Assembly (NCBI GenBank): GCA_037176725.1
Contig: JAZBRS010000026.1
Location: forward strand, 103,957,501 to 104,021,500
DNA: 64,000 bases
Source of the DNA: Posidonia oceanica
Taxonomy: Eukaryota; Streptophyta; Magnoliopsida; Alismatales; Posidoniaceae
Direction: 5' to 3'
A program made the position numbers and the translations under genes. Positions 43,523-54,939 of the stretch are shown one piece after another; within the stretch, counting starts at the first letter, position 1; every line of letters starts with the position of its first letter. The notes below the pieces were generated by a model. It made no database searches. It was not told the DNA's origin and worked only from the letters and a program-made list of their open reading frames with translations.

Positions 43523-46050
43523 ATGGAAGCTTATCAACAAAATCGCGAGCACATCAACATGACCTCTGCCTCCGCTTCTACCTCCATGGCACAACAAAGT
43601 CAAGGCCCACATGGGTTCTTATTTAGAGCTTCAACTTCACAAACAGAGGAGCCAGAGACCCCTAATTTCTCGCAAGCGATGGGCCAATCATTTGAAGAAG
43701 AAAGAGAAATAAGCCACTCCCGACCTCGGAGTACCCCGTTTGAGCATACAATTCCCGAGGTGACCTCCCAAATAGTGCCTACAACGACCGCTTCCTATCT
43801 ATCTGAGGAAGCGGCTAATGAGATCTATCGACCTTTGGCACACCACCACCCCTCGTTTAGGAGCCCGCAAATTCCATTCTCCCACCAACCTTCTTTCCTA
43901 AACCCTCATCAAAACCCATTAACCACGCCCACTCACGCCTACACATGCACCATGCCATTAAACCCCACTCCATACTTCCCTACTCAAAATTCATTCACAC
44001 CATACCACACAGCACAAACCTATCCTTCCATGCAGCAAACCATGCCATCATACACGACCTACCAACAACCACAATATCCTAGGACATCGTACCAACCCTA
44101 GTATCTTGGCATAACACACTCACCACAACCTCCCGCTAACACACATTCATACCACACTCCACATCAAACCCAACCCTTCTTTCCACCATACGACCCTCTA
44201 TCACCACCCTTCCACCAAACACATGGGCACCTAAACTAGGGACAATATGCCATACCAAGGACAGATCTCAAAAGGATGATCGCCGAAGCACTCACTGAGG
44301 CGGGAGTTACATCTAAAGCACCGATAGGGTTCGACACGATGAAATTTCCTCATTTTGTTCTTCCACCTGAGTTCAAAATGCCAAAAATGAGGAAATACAG
44401 TGGAACAGAGGATCCAAGGGGCCATCTAGCCACATTTGCCATGGATGCTCTGCCCTATCAATACGACAACGGGCTTATAATCTATCTCTTCTTCAAAAGC
44501 TTGGAAGGAGAAGCACTGGGATGGTTCAACATGCTCACAGCATATGATCTCAGTGACTTCAAGATGGTCCAGGAGAAATTTCTGCGCCAATATGTCCATC
44601 GCATCCAGCACGAGCCTACAATGAGCGACCTCCTCGCTGAAAAGATGAAACCTAATGAGGAGTTCGCCACTTTTGCAAGTAGATGGAGAGATATGGCTGC
44701 AAGATCTAAATGCTATATTCCTGAAAGCCAAGCAGTTGAGATCATCGCCTGAAACGCTACAGGAGCACTTAGAATGGGGCTACTGATGAGTGACCTCCAA
44801 ACATACCCTCAGCTACACGAACGCGCTGCAAGGATCCTTCGTCACAAAGAGGATCTACCATTCTTAGAGCTCGAGGGAAGGGGCAAAAAGAAGGGCACTG
44901 GCTATACGCTCGAAGGGATCACTGGAGACATGGCCCAGGTCTCAATTCAACAAAAGTGGAAGGGGCAAGGGAACCCCCAATCCTTTTTGGCCAGAAATCA
45001 ACCGAAGTAGTATCTAAGCCAACCTGCGTAGTACCAAGGACAGTTAGTGCAACCAGCGCAGCACCAACAACAACAGCTTCCTGATTACCCGGTACATGCC
45101 TGGCGAGGATGGACGGGCAATGCACAGCAGGGACAACAACAAGGGCAAGGGAACTACCACCAGGTTCCTCCTCCACGAAGCTACAAAGGCCCTCAGAGGC
45201 AAAACTATCCCCCGCTTCCTGAACCAATCTCCAATACATTCAGGATGCTGGTTAAGAGTGGAGATCTGTAGCTCCCCGAGCCCAGTCCAAGCTATCCAAG
45301 CGCTGATATGGCCAAGCACTGCCCTTATCATCAAAACAATGGGCACACCCATGAAGAATGCTTCACTGTCAAAGACAAGATACACAATCTTAACGACAAG
45401 GGTGAGATCATGTGGCCTGAGCTCAAAGCCAGACTAAAGGCGGCTCAACAAGGGGACCAACAAGTGATGCAGATACATCAAGAGCCCTTGTTCAACTACC
45501 GAGTAGATCATGCAAATGCAGAGATCATCTTATTAGCTGCTCGGACTAAGTTCGCGTCCATCCAGTGCATACCAACAGATCCAAGAAAACCAGTTGCCCA
45601 TCTACGATGAATATGCAGATTCAGACTGGTATAAAGCAGAAGCTGCACTCAGCTCACTCTGCCAAGCTCTCCAAGCAGCACAAGCAAGAACTGATCCTCC
45701 TTGCAAACCGCCCGATCCTACAAACAGACACACTAGGGGCAGTCATGAGCATTGTGTTCATGAGGGAGAGATTACTACAGAGCATATCGGCCACTACACG
45801 TCAAGAGGAGGAGGACATCTGATAGCCTCACTCCCAAGCAAAGCCACCAGGGGCACACTGCCTGGAACGGGTCAGAACGAGTCCGACTCTGACCCTCTGA
45901 AAGCAAGGACAGGGCGCAAACCAAAAGAACGACAAGAACATGCGCCACATGCACCTGACTACTACACGCCAAGGGCAGACTTCCACAGTCGCCCCTCAGG
46001 TAAACCCCTTCATCTGGGAAGGGAGGTGCAAAGTTCCACTGAACCCGACT
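43523..46050 (+). pseudogene. gag: Gag of element 3 (Ogre/Tat-like), multiply interrupted
   Basis: ATG at 43523 opens a P/Q/T/Y-rich N-terminal region (to the TAG at 44101). It then has the Retrotrans_gag domain (44276-44752: RGHLATFAMDAL, GEALGWFNML, EEFATFASRWRDM). The linker is Q-rich (44774-45268), and the knuckle CPYHQNNGHTHEEC lies near 45317-45358. An acidic tail ends with STEPD at about 46050. Several stops stand where element 1 retains Gln codons (IIA*NAT versus IAQNT near 44750; TAG near 45269 versus CAG), which fits C-to-T changes. The frame also shifts near 45600. No pol follows. Confidence 0.85.
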
Positions 46051-48444
46051 GAGGGCAGTGGTTAATTCAAGTAAAACTTGTAAATAAGACACTTTCTTTT
46101 AGTACTCTGTTTTTATTTATCACTAATGCTAAGTTAGACTATAAAAATAAATACAAAAATGATTGATGAGTGTGGACTGTACCTAACAACTTAAGGCATT
46201 AAGCAAAATTGCCAAAATATTACCTAAGGTTCCTAAGCAGAGACCGTCACACCCAGGGAAGGTCCAACGATTGGTTGTGACAGCCTAAAGGCATCTTTAG
46301 ATCCGTGGGAGTTACATATAGTACACCCTTAATTAGCATGCCAAAATCTAGAAGGAACCAAAGACCAAGTCCTAGCCAAGGAAAGAAAGTTGCATTCTAA
46401 ATAGAAAAGGAACTGAACAAATAGGGTAACCTCAACCTTGTCCTGTCTGCACGTACATCTGCACGGGGAGGTAAGAGAAAGGCAAGCTCGGAGCAGAGGC
46501 TTATGGTATGAATTGCTTGCCAAATAACTTAGAAAGCGTCCAGAAAAGATGGCAGCAAAAAAAACTGCCCAAATAGAGAGGAAAGAAGGCAGCAAAGAAG
46601 TTGTCCAAGTGAGGAACAAATGAAAAGAGACAGTAAAAGAAACTGTCCAACTAAAAGAGGTCAGCAAAGAGCTGTCCAAAGAGCGGAAAAGGAACGTGGC
46701 AAAAGCTGTCCATGAATCTAAAGCATAAATTCTAGAAAGACGCATTAAGGGCCAAGGAAAGGCAAGTGGAATTCAAGACCTAAGCCAAAGTTGAGAGCTT
46801 ACTGCACTTCAAGCCTCCTCCACCTATCTCACTCACAGACAAGGGGCAGGGAATCCTAGAAGTTTAGGGACTGATTAAACGAAGGAAACAACAATCAAAC
46901 TAAGGCTAGTATGAGGTCCTAAGTTCTCAAAAGACGAGACATGTTAGAAGGGAAGTTCACTCACCCCAGGTAATATGAGGCAATACTGCAAGATCTTTAA
47001 GTAAGAAGGCTATGACCACACTCATCAAACTCGAAATACAAAAAAAATCAGAAAAGCCCAAAATACAAAGAAAATAGAAAATCCAAAAACTACCAAAAAT
47101 CAGAAAATACAAAGAAAAAAATCAAAAAAAATAGAAAATTCAAAAAATTAGAAAATCCAAAGAAAACCAAAAAGAAGTACCATCCACCCTACATACAAGT
47201 GAAAACTTAGTAAGTAGGAAAACTGGAATTATTCTGGCCTGTGATGCAACAATCATTCACCTCAGATTTGGAGATAACGTCCTACTCAAGCGTGTCTCAC
47301 AGCTTGGGTGCGTTTCCTCAACAAAGACATTGCTTCTGCAATAATCTTTAGAGCATCTATGGATGACTCACAATCGGCATCTAATGGGCTCCGATTTTCC
47401 ATCTCTCAGCTGAGGCCAAGACTAATTCCCTCCACCTAGTTCTCAAGTAGTATTGATTAAGGGATTACTTTGCCCCCTAACAAGTATAACTTAGTCAAAT
47501 CGCCCTAGGAACTGGGAAAGGTTCACCTGTGATTACTAACGTCTTTTGTTAAGTGTGCAGGCACCAAAGCTTACAACGTAAAGACTGAGCTCACGCCTAA
47601 GGGGCTCATATAGTGTGCAAAGGCACACCCACTTTGACTAAAAGGCAAACCCCGGTTTGGCAAAGGAAGGATTCACTCCCTCACCCAGTTCTCTAATCAT
47701 AGAACTCCTTTATTTGCCAAGTCGAGCTGTGGGACGACAGTCCTTTCCCGAGAGTACCGGTCACACTCAAGGACGGAAAACACTTGACCACAACAAATTG
47801 CATTAATTCATCTTGCATATGTCCATATGGTTTGAGACCAACCGTACCCTACCGGCCTAACCTAGCATATGGACCATTCATTGCATCGTATGTTGCATTT
47901 GCATTTGTTTGCTTGAATCATGCATCCATGCATTTTCTCAAATCATTGGAAGTGGAGCATGGACGGAGCCAAATGACCTTCAAGAGTGTTAGAAACCCTT
48001 AGGACATGTGATTCTCCTAGAGCCAACCCAGTTCCTACCAATCCTTCTATCAATTCCAATCCGAGTAAAATCTCAAACATGACGCCACAAGAGCACTCCT
48101 TTTCGATCATGTAAGGGTCACGTCCCACGGTTTTCTCCCTAGCTTCTGCCCCATTGAAGTACATCTCTACATGGTTGACAGGTCTCGACATCGGCTGCGA
48201 CACATAGTTCCGAAACCGACTTGACCCCTCCATGCCTGAGCCTTCAATATGATGGCAATTAATCGAACCACCTGGTCGTTCGGCAATCTCCCGACACCGA
48301 GTCCGTTCACCCCTTCTTCTTTTTTTATTATTATCTTCCTTCATCCCTTGTGGCGAATTGTTTGAGGTGGAGCTCCCCTTTTCAGGAAATGCTCAATGGG
48401 ACATCGTTCTTACCTTGGACTCGATCTTGTTCCAAGATCAACTC
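46051..48444 (+). other. 3' noncoding region of element 3
   Basis: 2.4 kb without coding homology, parallel to 10806-13227. It has purine-rich units with CTGTCCAA cores (46.53-46.71 kb) and an A-rich tract (47.03-47.17 kb). Confidence 0.7.
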
Positions 48445-48457
48445 CAAGGAGGGGCAT
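48445..48457 (+). other. Polypurine tract of element 3
   Basis: AAGGAGGGGCATC directly before the 3' LTR start at 48458. Confidence 0.8.
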
Positions 48458-50035
48458 CTGTAGATATCCCATTTTTGCATTTCCCAGAGTTCATAGAGGA
48501 CAGGGACTTCTGAGGCACCAAAGATCACATGTCTAAGGCTTAACAACACATTTTCCAGATCTTCCTTGATTTCTTCAAGCATCACTTGATCCTACCTTGA
48601 CTCAGGTTGTTAGCTGTGGCAGAGCCAACTCACTCAGACTCGTGGCAAGTCCGAGTACCCTGAATATCCTTTATTTCTACTCAGATTCATGGTAGATTTG
48701 AGTTAACAGAGATGCCTTCTTGATTTCATAGACTATCTGTAGTTTCCCGACCTTCTATCTTGTTTCTCTGGCCAAAACCTGGAAAATAGGGTTGGAAATG
48801 ACCTGAGCTTATTAGTTGCCAGCTGAGGAGGCGACCATCCTAGGCACCATTTAAGGAGGCGACTAAGAAGGATGTCCCTACAACAGGCGAGCTACCTTGT
48901 AGCCAACTGAGGAGGTGACCCACATAGGTGCCACATCATCAGGCGACTGAACTAAGCATCGACCAAAGGGGCGACTAACAGTCATAACCGCTCTGGCAGT
49001 TGCTTTTCCACGGTCAATTCCCACTAACCCCTCAACCTTTAGGCGCCATCTCAACAGGCGACTAGACGGTTGTGGAACTGCCTCGGTCTCCCCCACGATC
49101 CTTAACCATTAGACGCCGCTCCCTGCGGTGACTAACAATCGTGGCCTCCTTTGAACCGCTTTTCCACGGTTATTTCACACGATCACTTTGACTGTTAGAT
49201 GCCAGCTTTATCGGCGACTAACTATCGTGCCTCATTCCCGGGTCTTCCACACTTTGACCAAGTAGTTGCTAGGTTTAGGCGCCACTTCAACCGGCAACTC
49301 AAACTAACTGCCACTTTTCTAGAATTTTCTGAACTCCAACTATCCCTACACCCCTTGGAGTCTATAAATAGACCCCGTGGGTCAGTGTTTGAACCCCCGG
49401 TCATTCTTGGAGAGAGAGCCCCCTCAGTTAGGTCAAAAAGAGATCTTTTGTAGATTTTAGGTTTCTGAGCTTCCACTTTCAAACAGCTAGAGTTTCCAAA
49501 CCAGAAACCCTAGTCTCCACCCTCTATCCAGAGAGAAACCCAAGATCCCAGAGATCACTACAACCCCAACTACGATCCCAGAGATCTCGAACCTAGCCGG
49601 AGCTCCGATTGTACCTCCACTTCTACTCCACTGCAAACAGCACAAGGGTGAAGGGAGTATCTTCCAATCTTTTTATTTCATATTGCATTCCTTAAAATAG
49701 GACCCATAGCATATGCATGCGGGGAACAACCCCCGGTTAGTATTAGATTCGTTTGTTAATATTGTTCTTTGTTTGTTTTTTATTAACAGTTACTACACGA
49801 ACTAATCTAGATCTTTGATTTTTATTTGTTTTGAAGGAAAGGAAAACGCTTGCGTAGCACGAGGAGGCCGCTAGACGACACCCAGCCGTCGATCTAGTGG
49901 TCCGAGGACCCACATTTTCACAATCTCCCCCCAGGTGTCTTGTCTACCCAAAGGTGAGTGGCGATCACAACAAAGCTGTTGACGTCGTGGAAGCGCCGGC
50001 ATCTTCATCTTCAACACCCCAAAAATCCATCCATA
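48458..50035 (+). repeat. 3' LTR-A of element 3
   Basis: Matches the 5' LTR throughout, with about 17 substitutions and one 1-bp length difference in a T run. It ends AATCCATCCATA (the terminal CA has become TA) and is followed by the GACTT target duplication. Confidence 0.9.
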
Positions 50036-50040
50036 GACTT

Positions 50041-50599
50041 GTTTAGTTTCGGTTTCGCTTTCCTCGCTTGTTTATTGCCTCTCTACGATGTTTTAGCTTT
50101 AATTAATCGCTTTTAAACAAGGTCTACTAAGCTTTGCATGGTATATAATTGCATACTGCATACCGCCTTAGGGCGAACATAAATCGGTATTTATTTGCCA
50201 ACATTTGCCACACAATAGCAGATCAGTTTAGAAAGACCGATTCCTCAGGTGTGTCGGAGGTGCCTAACACTTTCCCCACGCGTAACAGGAGTCCGTACCC
50301 TTTCTCTGGACCGCATTGACTTTGTGTCATGCACTTGGATCAGATTTTGCATGTTTCTTAAAATACATATGTTTTCTTTGCATGTTCCCTACGGTTTTTC
50401 TAGTCTTTCCGTTTTAATAGATTAGGTGGCGATTCCTTGTCTTTTCTTTTATTTACCTTTTGTGTTCGTCCCTGTTTTTCTAGTGTTTTTCGAGTCGAAT
50501 ATCCCTCCTCAGATCCATCGCTATCAGTGGCCTCTCATCGGTCGGTGCACGCGAGCTCTAGCAGTGTGCTTGGACGTGCCGATTTTGCGGGTTACTACA
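50041..50599 (+). repeat. 3' end of the LTR-B interrupted by element 3
   Basis: Continues the LTR-B of 38043-40570 after the second GACTT copy. It has the TGCCTAACACTTTCCCC core near 50260-50280 and a TGGCGATTCC motif near 50427. It ends GGGTTACTACA at 50599 and is followed by gypsy pol sequence. Confidence 0.8.
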
Positions 50600-51780
50600 A
50601 CTGCATCATCAAGAATAAAATGCTCTGTTAAAGAAAAATGCTTTTGTCTGGTCAGATGAGGCAGAGTTCGTTTTTCAGAAACTCAAGGAGATTTTAACTA
50701 GTGCTCGTGTATTGGCATTACCAACTTTGAGAAGACATTTATTGTGGAACGGGACTCTTCAGGGGCTAGAATAGGCACAGTGTTACTACAAGAAGGTCAC
50801 CCTATTATCTATATGAGCAAACCATTTAAGGGTAGACAATTTCACAGACACCTATGAGAAGGAGATGTTGGCAGTCCTTAACACCATTAAGAAGTGGAGA
50901 CCCTTGTTGTTGGGTAGATAATTTGTGATTAGAATTGATGAAATCAACCTTAAATACTTAATGGAACAACAAATACACACACTAGCCTAGGACCAATGGC
51001 TTGCTAAATTGTTGGGATTTGACTATAAGATTGAATATAAGATAGGAATTACCAACAAAGTGGTTGATGCCCTATCTAGAAGAGAAGAGATGGAAACTGG
51101 TCGGTTAGATGCTATTACAGTCCTGCAGCCTAACTAGTTCCAGTTGGTCAAAGAGGCTTATCAGAATACTCATTTCAGGACTTACTGTCTGAGTGGAATG
51201 ATGGCAAGATTGGACCACCCAATTATAAACTTATTGACACTTGTTCTTATTATATATTTTAGTTTACTTCATCAAAATTTTCTTGTCTGGCCACATGGGT
51301 TCCTGCACTCAAATCTACATAGAAGCTTAGATAAATATTTAAAGTTGCTAATGGGAGTTTGCCTTCCTCAGATACTAGGGAAAGCATTGGGTGCTGGAGT
51401 GATACCTGTCAGTGCAGTGCTTGCTGACAAGGACGTCATGCTATGCTTTAAACCAGGAGAACATGGGAGGTATTTGTTTTTTTCTCAGTTGTCGAGTATT
51501 TGTTTTTATCTCCATTTTTACAAATGTCAATGCTTTGGCAGTAATTTATGCCAGCCAACTTGCCTCCACATGATACAAATTAATAAATAAGGTGAAATGA
51601 CTACAACCTGGGGAAGCCACATTTTCTACATACCATCTGTAAACAGATGACGAGCAATTCCACATGACATTCATGGATTTTGTTATGGCCTAGAGAAAGG
51701 AAGGATCAGGGTGATGGAAAGGGACTGCCTTTGCCACCATCACCTTGATGAATGGGTTGTCCGAGCTTGTTATTGTGTTT
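50600..51780 (+). pseudogene. pol: Degenerate gypsy pol (Reina-like RNase H and integrase start)
   Basis: Plus-strand remnant with frame shifts and stops. It reads KNAFVWSDEAEFVFQKLKE and ILTSARVLALPT. In another frame it reads YEKEMLAVLNTIKKWRPLLL, LKYLMEQQ, LAKLLGFDYKIEYK and [11 protein letters not shown]. Near 51.66-51.69 kb a weak HMTFMDFVM match to the integrase SMDF segment appears. This is the end of reverse transcriptase and RNase H of a chromovirus, probably Reina-like. The part at 51.2-51.6 kb is unrecognised, and the copia LTR at 51791 is inserted downstream. Confidence 0.7.
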
Positions 51781-51790
51781 GTTAAGAGTC

Positions 51791-51988
51791 TGTTAGAGTT
51801 GTTATATTTGTTACTAGTGTTTGATTGTATTGTTGCCACGTCAGCTGATGAGTTGGTTGGATGTATGGTTTAACTCAGCTTTTTAAACCCATATAAACTC
51901 CTGTGTAATTGTAAGCTCAGATTTTTCCTCCTTTCTCTCTTGCCGCTCATTCCCTCTTCTTCTTCTCTACACCTGTTCTCTGCTTTCA
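51791..51988 (+). repeat. Short Ty1/copia 5' LTR
   Basis: TGTTAGAGTTG...CTGCTTTCA, 198 bp, immediately followed by an initiator-Met-type primer site. It contains CATATAAAC (about 51889) as a TATA-like box and C/T-rich sequence at its end. No matching 3' LTR is in the window. Confidence 0.75.
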
Positions 51989-52002
51989 TGGTATTAGTCG
52001 CC
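51989..52002 (+). other. Copia primer binding site (initiator Met tRNA type)
   Basis: TGGTATTAGTCGCC directly abuts the LTR. Plant copia elements typically have TGGTATCAGAGC here, complementary to initiator Met tRNA, so this copy has drifted. Confidence 0.7.
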
Positions 52003-52038
52003 TACCTGCGTTGTTGCATTTGATCCGGATCTGTGTCC

Positions 52039-52823
52039 ATGGCGTTCGTCTCATCTTGCGGTGGCATTGCTACCGGAACATCGTCCAATCAAGTTCTGTC
52101 GGTTGCTTCCCCTCTTGTGATCAACAACATTGCCGGTTTGATTCCAATCAAGCATGATGGAACGAACTACTTGATGTGGCGATCGTCGTTTGAGCCTGTT
52201 CTTCGTGGTCAGAATCTCATGTACCACATCAATGGATCATCTTCTCCTCCGAGTTGCAACTCACTAGACTATCATCGCTGGTATGTTGCTGATCAGGCGC
52301 TTCTCTCATGGATTAATGCTACTCTCTCTATATCTTCTCTTCCCTACACTATTGGAACGAAATCTGCTAAAGAAGCTTGGGATAAGCTGGCTAATCGCTT
52401 TGGTCAAGTTACTACTACTCATGTGCTTTCTTTGTGCAAGCAACTGCACACTGTTAAAAAGGGCTCGTTATCCATGAGTGATTATCTGTAGCGATTCAAG
52501 ACTATTACTGATCAGCTTGCTACGAGCAATTCTCCTATTTCTGATGATGATTTGCAAGTGTGTATCTTGAATGGTGTGTCATCTAATTATCAGTCATTTG
52601 CTTCTTCTATTCGTACTAGTTCAACATCTGTTAACATTGAGGAGCTTCACTTTTTGTTAGTTGCTGAGGAGCTCTGTTTGCTTGATGAGAGCTCTTTCGA
52701 GACAATTCTGGCTATGGCTGCTTAGAATCAGTTCAAGAAATCTTTTCGAAATAGCAAAAGCACTCAAGGTTTCAAAAAATTTTAGCACAAGAATGGCTCT
52801 AAAATCGTCAATTATTAAAATTT
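52039..52823 (+). pseudogene. gag: Ty1/copia Gag, copy 2
   Basis: Starts at ATG 52039 (MAFVSSCGG). It has the Gag N-terminal HDGTNYLMWRSSFEPVLRG, DYHRWYVADQALLSWINATL, AKEAWDKLANRFGQV and SMSDYL, then a TAG at about 52489 at the same site as in copy 1. It continues NIEELHFLLVAEELCLLDE and a TAG near 52724. The end of the frame runs into inverted integrase sequence at about 52805. The rest of the element is missing. Confidence 0.85.
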
Positions 52824-52852
52824 TCAGCACAAGAAATCATTTAGTTATTACA

Positions 52853-53885
52853 TTCCCGGATCCTCAAGCATGCAAAAAGCTGAGGTGTTTCACCTCTATG
52901 GCTCGCTAGAGTGACGAACGGAGGTGGAGAAGGTGACCAGAGATGGGTTCGTGTGGCACGACGAGGTGTGGGAGGCTTCGGATCGCTCGAGAAGGCTTTC
53001 AATTGCACAAGGGAGAATGGGAAATGCTCTGGGATGCTTGAATTCTCACTTGGAGGCTCTAAATTATGTGTTTGGTGAATGGGTTCACTGTTGGGTTGCC
53101 GATTTTGTTCTGGCAAGGGCAGCACAAGTGGAAGGCTGTGGCAGTGAAAGAGGGGAGAGAGCGAATTCTGTGTTGGATTTGCAGGCGAGTAAATGAGGGA
53201 AGTAAGTACAGGGCAAGAGAGGACATCGAAGGTCATGGCCGTCGTCAGGTGGTAGGCAGCCGGTCAGTGACGGTGGTGAGAGCGGGAAGGACGTCGATAA
53301 GGAGGAGACGCAGTGCCAAGAAGTAAGTGGCGGTTGGCGTCAACTGGGTGGAGGTAGTGTGGTAGTAAGTGGGGAGTGGATAGGGTAGCAGGAGAGGACG
53401 GCCAGCGGTGACCAGCGGTGGCCACGCGGGAAAAATTCAAGCGGTGGCCTGAGTTGCAGAAAGTTGCTGCTCCATGTGGCGCCAAACTCAGTCGCCGCTT
53501 AGAGTGGCGACAGAATCTAGTCACCGCTGAGAGTGGCGACAGAGCATGTAACCCAGTGGACTGGGCCTGTACAGTGAAATCCAAATCCACTTCCTTGTCC
53601 TTGAACCACCAATGAGTTTTGGGCTTTGTGAGGGCTTGTGGTGTTAGGTTTTGGGTAATTTGAATGTTTTGGGTTGTTTTAGGTGGTGTTTGGGTTGGTT
53701 TAGGGTGTGAAGGAAGTTTAAGTGATATTAGGTCTAGGTCAAGGTTGGTTTAGGGTAGGGTTTAGGTGAGGAATAGGGTTTGGCTGGATTGGGATTAGGT
53801 TTGGAATTTGGATTTGCCATGTCATAGTTTGAGCAAGTCTCCAGAGATCTTCCAACTAAAAGTCTGTCAAAATAGGGTGTCTACA
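52853..53885 (-). repeat. Inverted copy of the first 1 kb of the LTR-B at 38043
   Basis: On the minus strand it starts TGTAGACACCCTATTTTGAC at 53885 and ends at 52853 inside the half-palindrome TCCCGGA. It is nearly identical to 38043-39049, apart from a 26-bp duplication near 53420-53450. It is the 3' LTR of the minus-strand element whose interior is 53886-57640. 21-nt modules lie at 53491 and 53520. Confidence 0.85.
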
Positions 53886-53897
53886 GATGCCCCTCCC
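53886..53897 (-). other. Polypurine tract of the minus-strand LTR-B element
   Basis: GGGAGGGGCATC on the minus strand, directly before the LTR start at 53885. Confidence 0.7.
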
Positions 53898-54227
53898 TGA
53901 GCGAGGTCAAGCGTAGCGAGACCGTGGCTCAGGGTACCTGACACCGGCAGGGGCACAAATGCTATTGGTGTGAGTCACTTATTCGGTGGATGCACTAAAA
54001 GTCATGACTCGCTGCTGTAATGCGAATGCAAATGTGGGTGCAAATGCTGATGCAATGTATACACTAATGCTAGCCGTGCTGAATCCTGCTAGGGGAGACA
54101 CGGGCGATACATGCGTGTGCGGATATTGTGAATAAGGAAATGCAGTATTGATGTATGTGGAAACAGTGTAAGATGCGATCCTGCTGGGGATGCATGTAAA
54201 ATATGCGGTGCGAGTATGCATGCGATG

Positions 54228-54460
54228 CTGGTGCAAAGAACCTATGTGCGTTGCTTGGTGCAAAGGGACTTAATGCATGATGTGAATGCAAAGAACCTAT
54301 GCGCGTTGCTTGGCGCAAAGGGACTTAATGCATGATGCGAATGCAAAGAACCTATGCACGTTGCTTGGTGCAAAGGGACTTAATGCATGATGCGGGTGCA
54401 AAGAACCTATGCATGTTGCTTGGTGCAAAGGGACTTAATGCATGATGTGAATGCAAAGGA
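54228..54460. repeat. 55-bp tandem repeat, about 4 units
   Basis: CCTATG recurs at 54241, 54296, 54351 and 54406, an exact 55-bp period. Units contain TTGCTTGGTGCAAAGGGACT and TTAATGCATGATG. TGCATGATGCGAATGCA-type segments are themselves short near-palindromes. Confidence 0.85.
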
Positions 54461-54464
54461 TTAC

Positions 54465-54599
54465 GAGTTGATAGGCTCATCACTAGATAGTTTGGGCTAT
54501 CGGCCCGAGGAGTTGACGGACTCGTCATCGGATAGTTTGGGTTATCGGCTCGAGGAGTTGACAGACTCGTCATCGGATAGTTTGGGTTATCGGCCCAAG
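54465..54599. repeat. 45-bp tandem repeat, 3 units
   Basis: GAGTTG recurs at 54465, 54510 and 54555. Units read GATAGTTTGGGYTATCGGC, with a GATAG/CTATC-like inverted pair similar in layout to the hairpins of the next array. The period is a multiple of three, so the plus-strand reading stays open, but nothing else suggests a protein. Confidence 0.8.
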
Positions 54600-54939
54600 A
54601 AACGACGCCTAACATTATGACAGATGTCGTCTGGGTAGTTAGGGCTACCAGCCTGAAAGAGAAAAAAGGTAACTTGTCCTCGCCCAAGGATGCAAGGAGA
54701 CAGCTAGAGTCGTGCAAAATAACAAAGGGGCAAAATTCCCGAGAACGCACGAAAGAAGAGGGGGGCATCTCTTCCTGCTGAGCAAGAAAGCAAGCAAGAA
54801 AAGCAAGCAAGAAAAGGGGCATCTTTTCCTACCGAGAAAGAAAGCAAGAGAAGGGGGCATCTTCTCTTTTGCTAAGGAAGCAAAGCAAGCGGGACTCCGT
54901 CCGCCCGGAGCGAAGTCGCACAAAAGATGATAATTGGCA

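Larger units (their letters stand above)
40571..50035 (+). mobile_element. Element 3: complete gag-only LTR retrotransposon (LTR-A group)
   Basis: A structurally complete 9465-bp element. Target duplications GACTT (40566-40570 and 50036-50040) flank two LTRs of 1577 and 1578 bp. It has a primer site, a 1.35-kb leader, a gag pseudogene, a 2.4-kb noncoding 3' region and a polypurine tract. There is no trace of protease, reverse transcriptase, RNase H or integrase. Mobilisation must have used enzymes from a related autonomous element, and element 2 shows pol-bearing relatives existed. The LTRs differ at about 17 sites by eye, about 1.1%, so insertion is relatively recent. It interrupts an LTR-B. 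Confidence 0.9.

Noticed and set aside
43310..43612. Minus-strand Phe/Leu-rich open frames resembling a membrane protein
   Set aside because: Reverse reading of the A/G tract in the element 3 leader.
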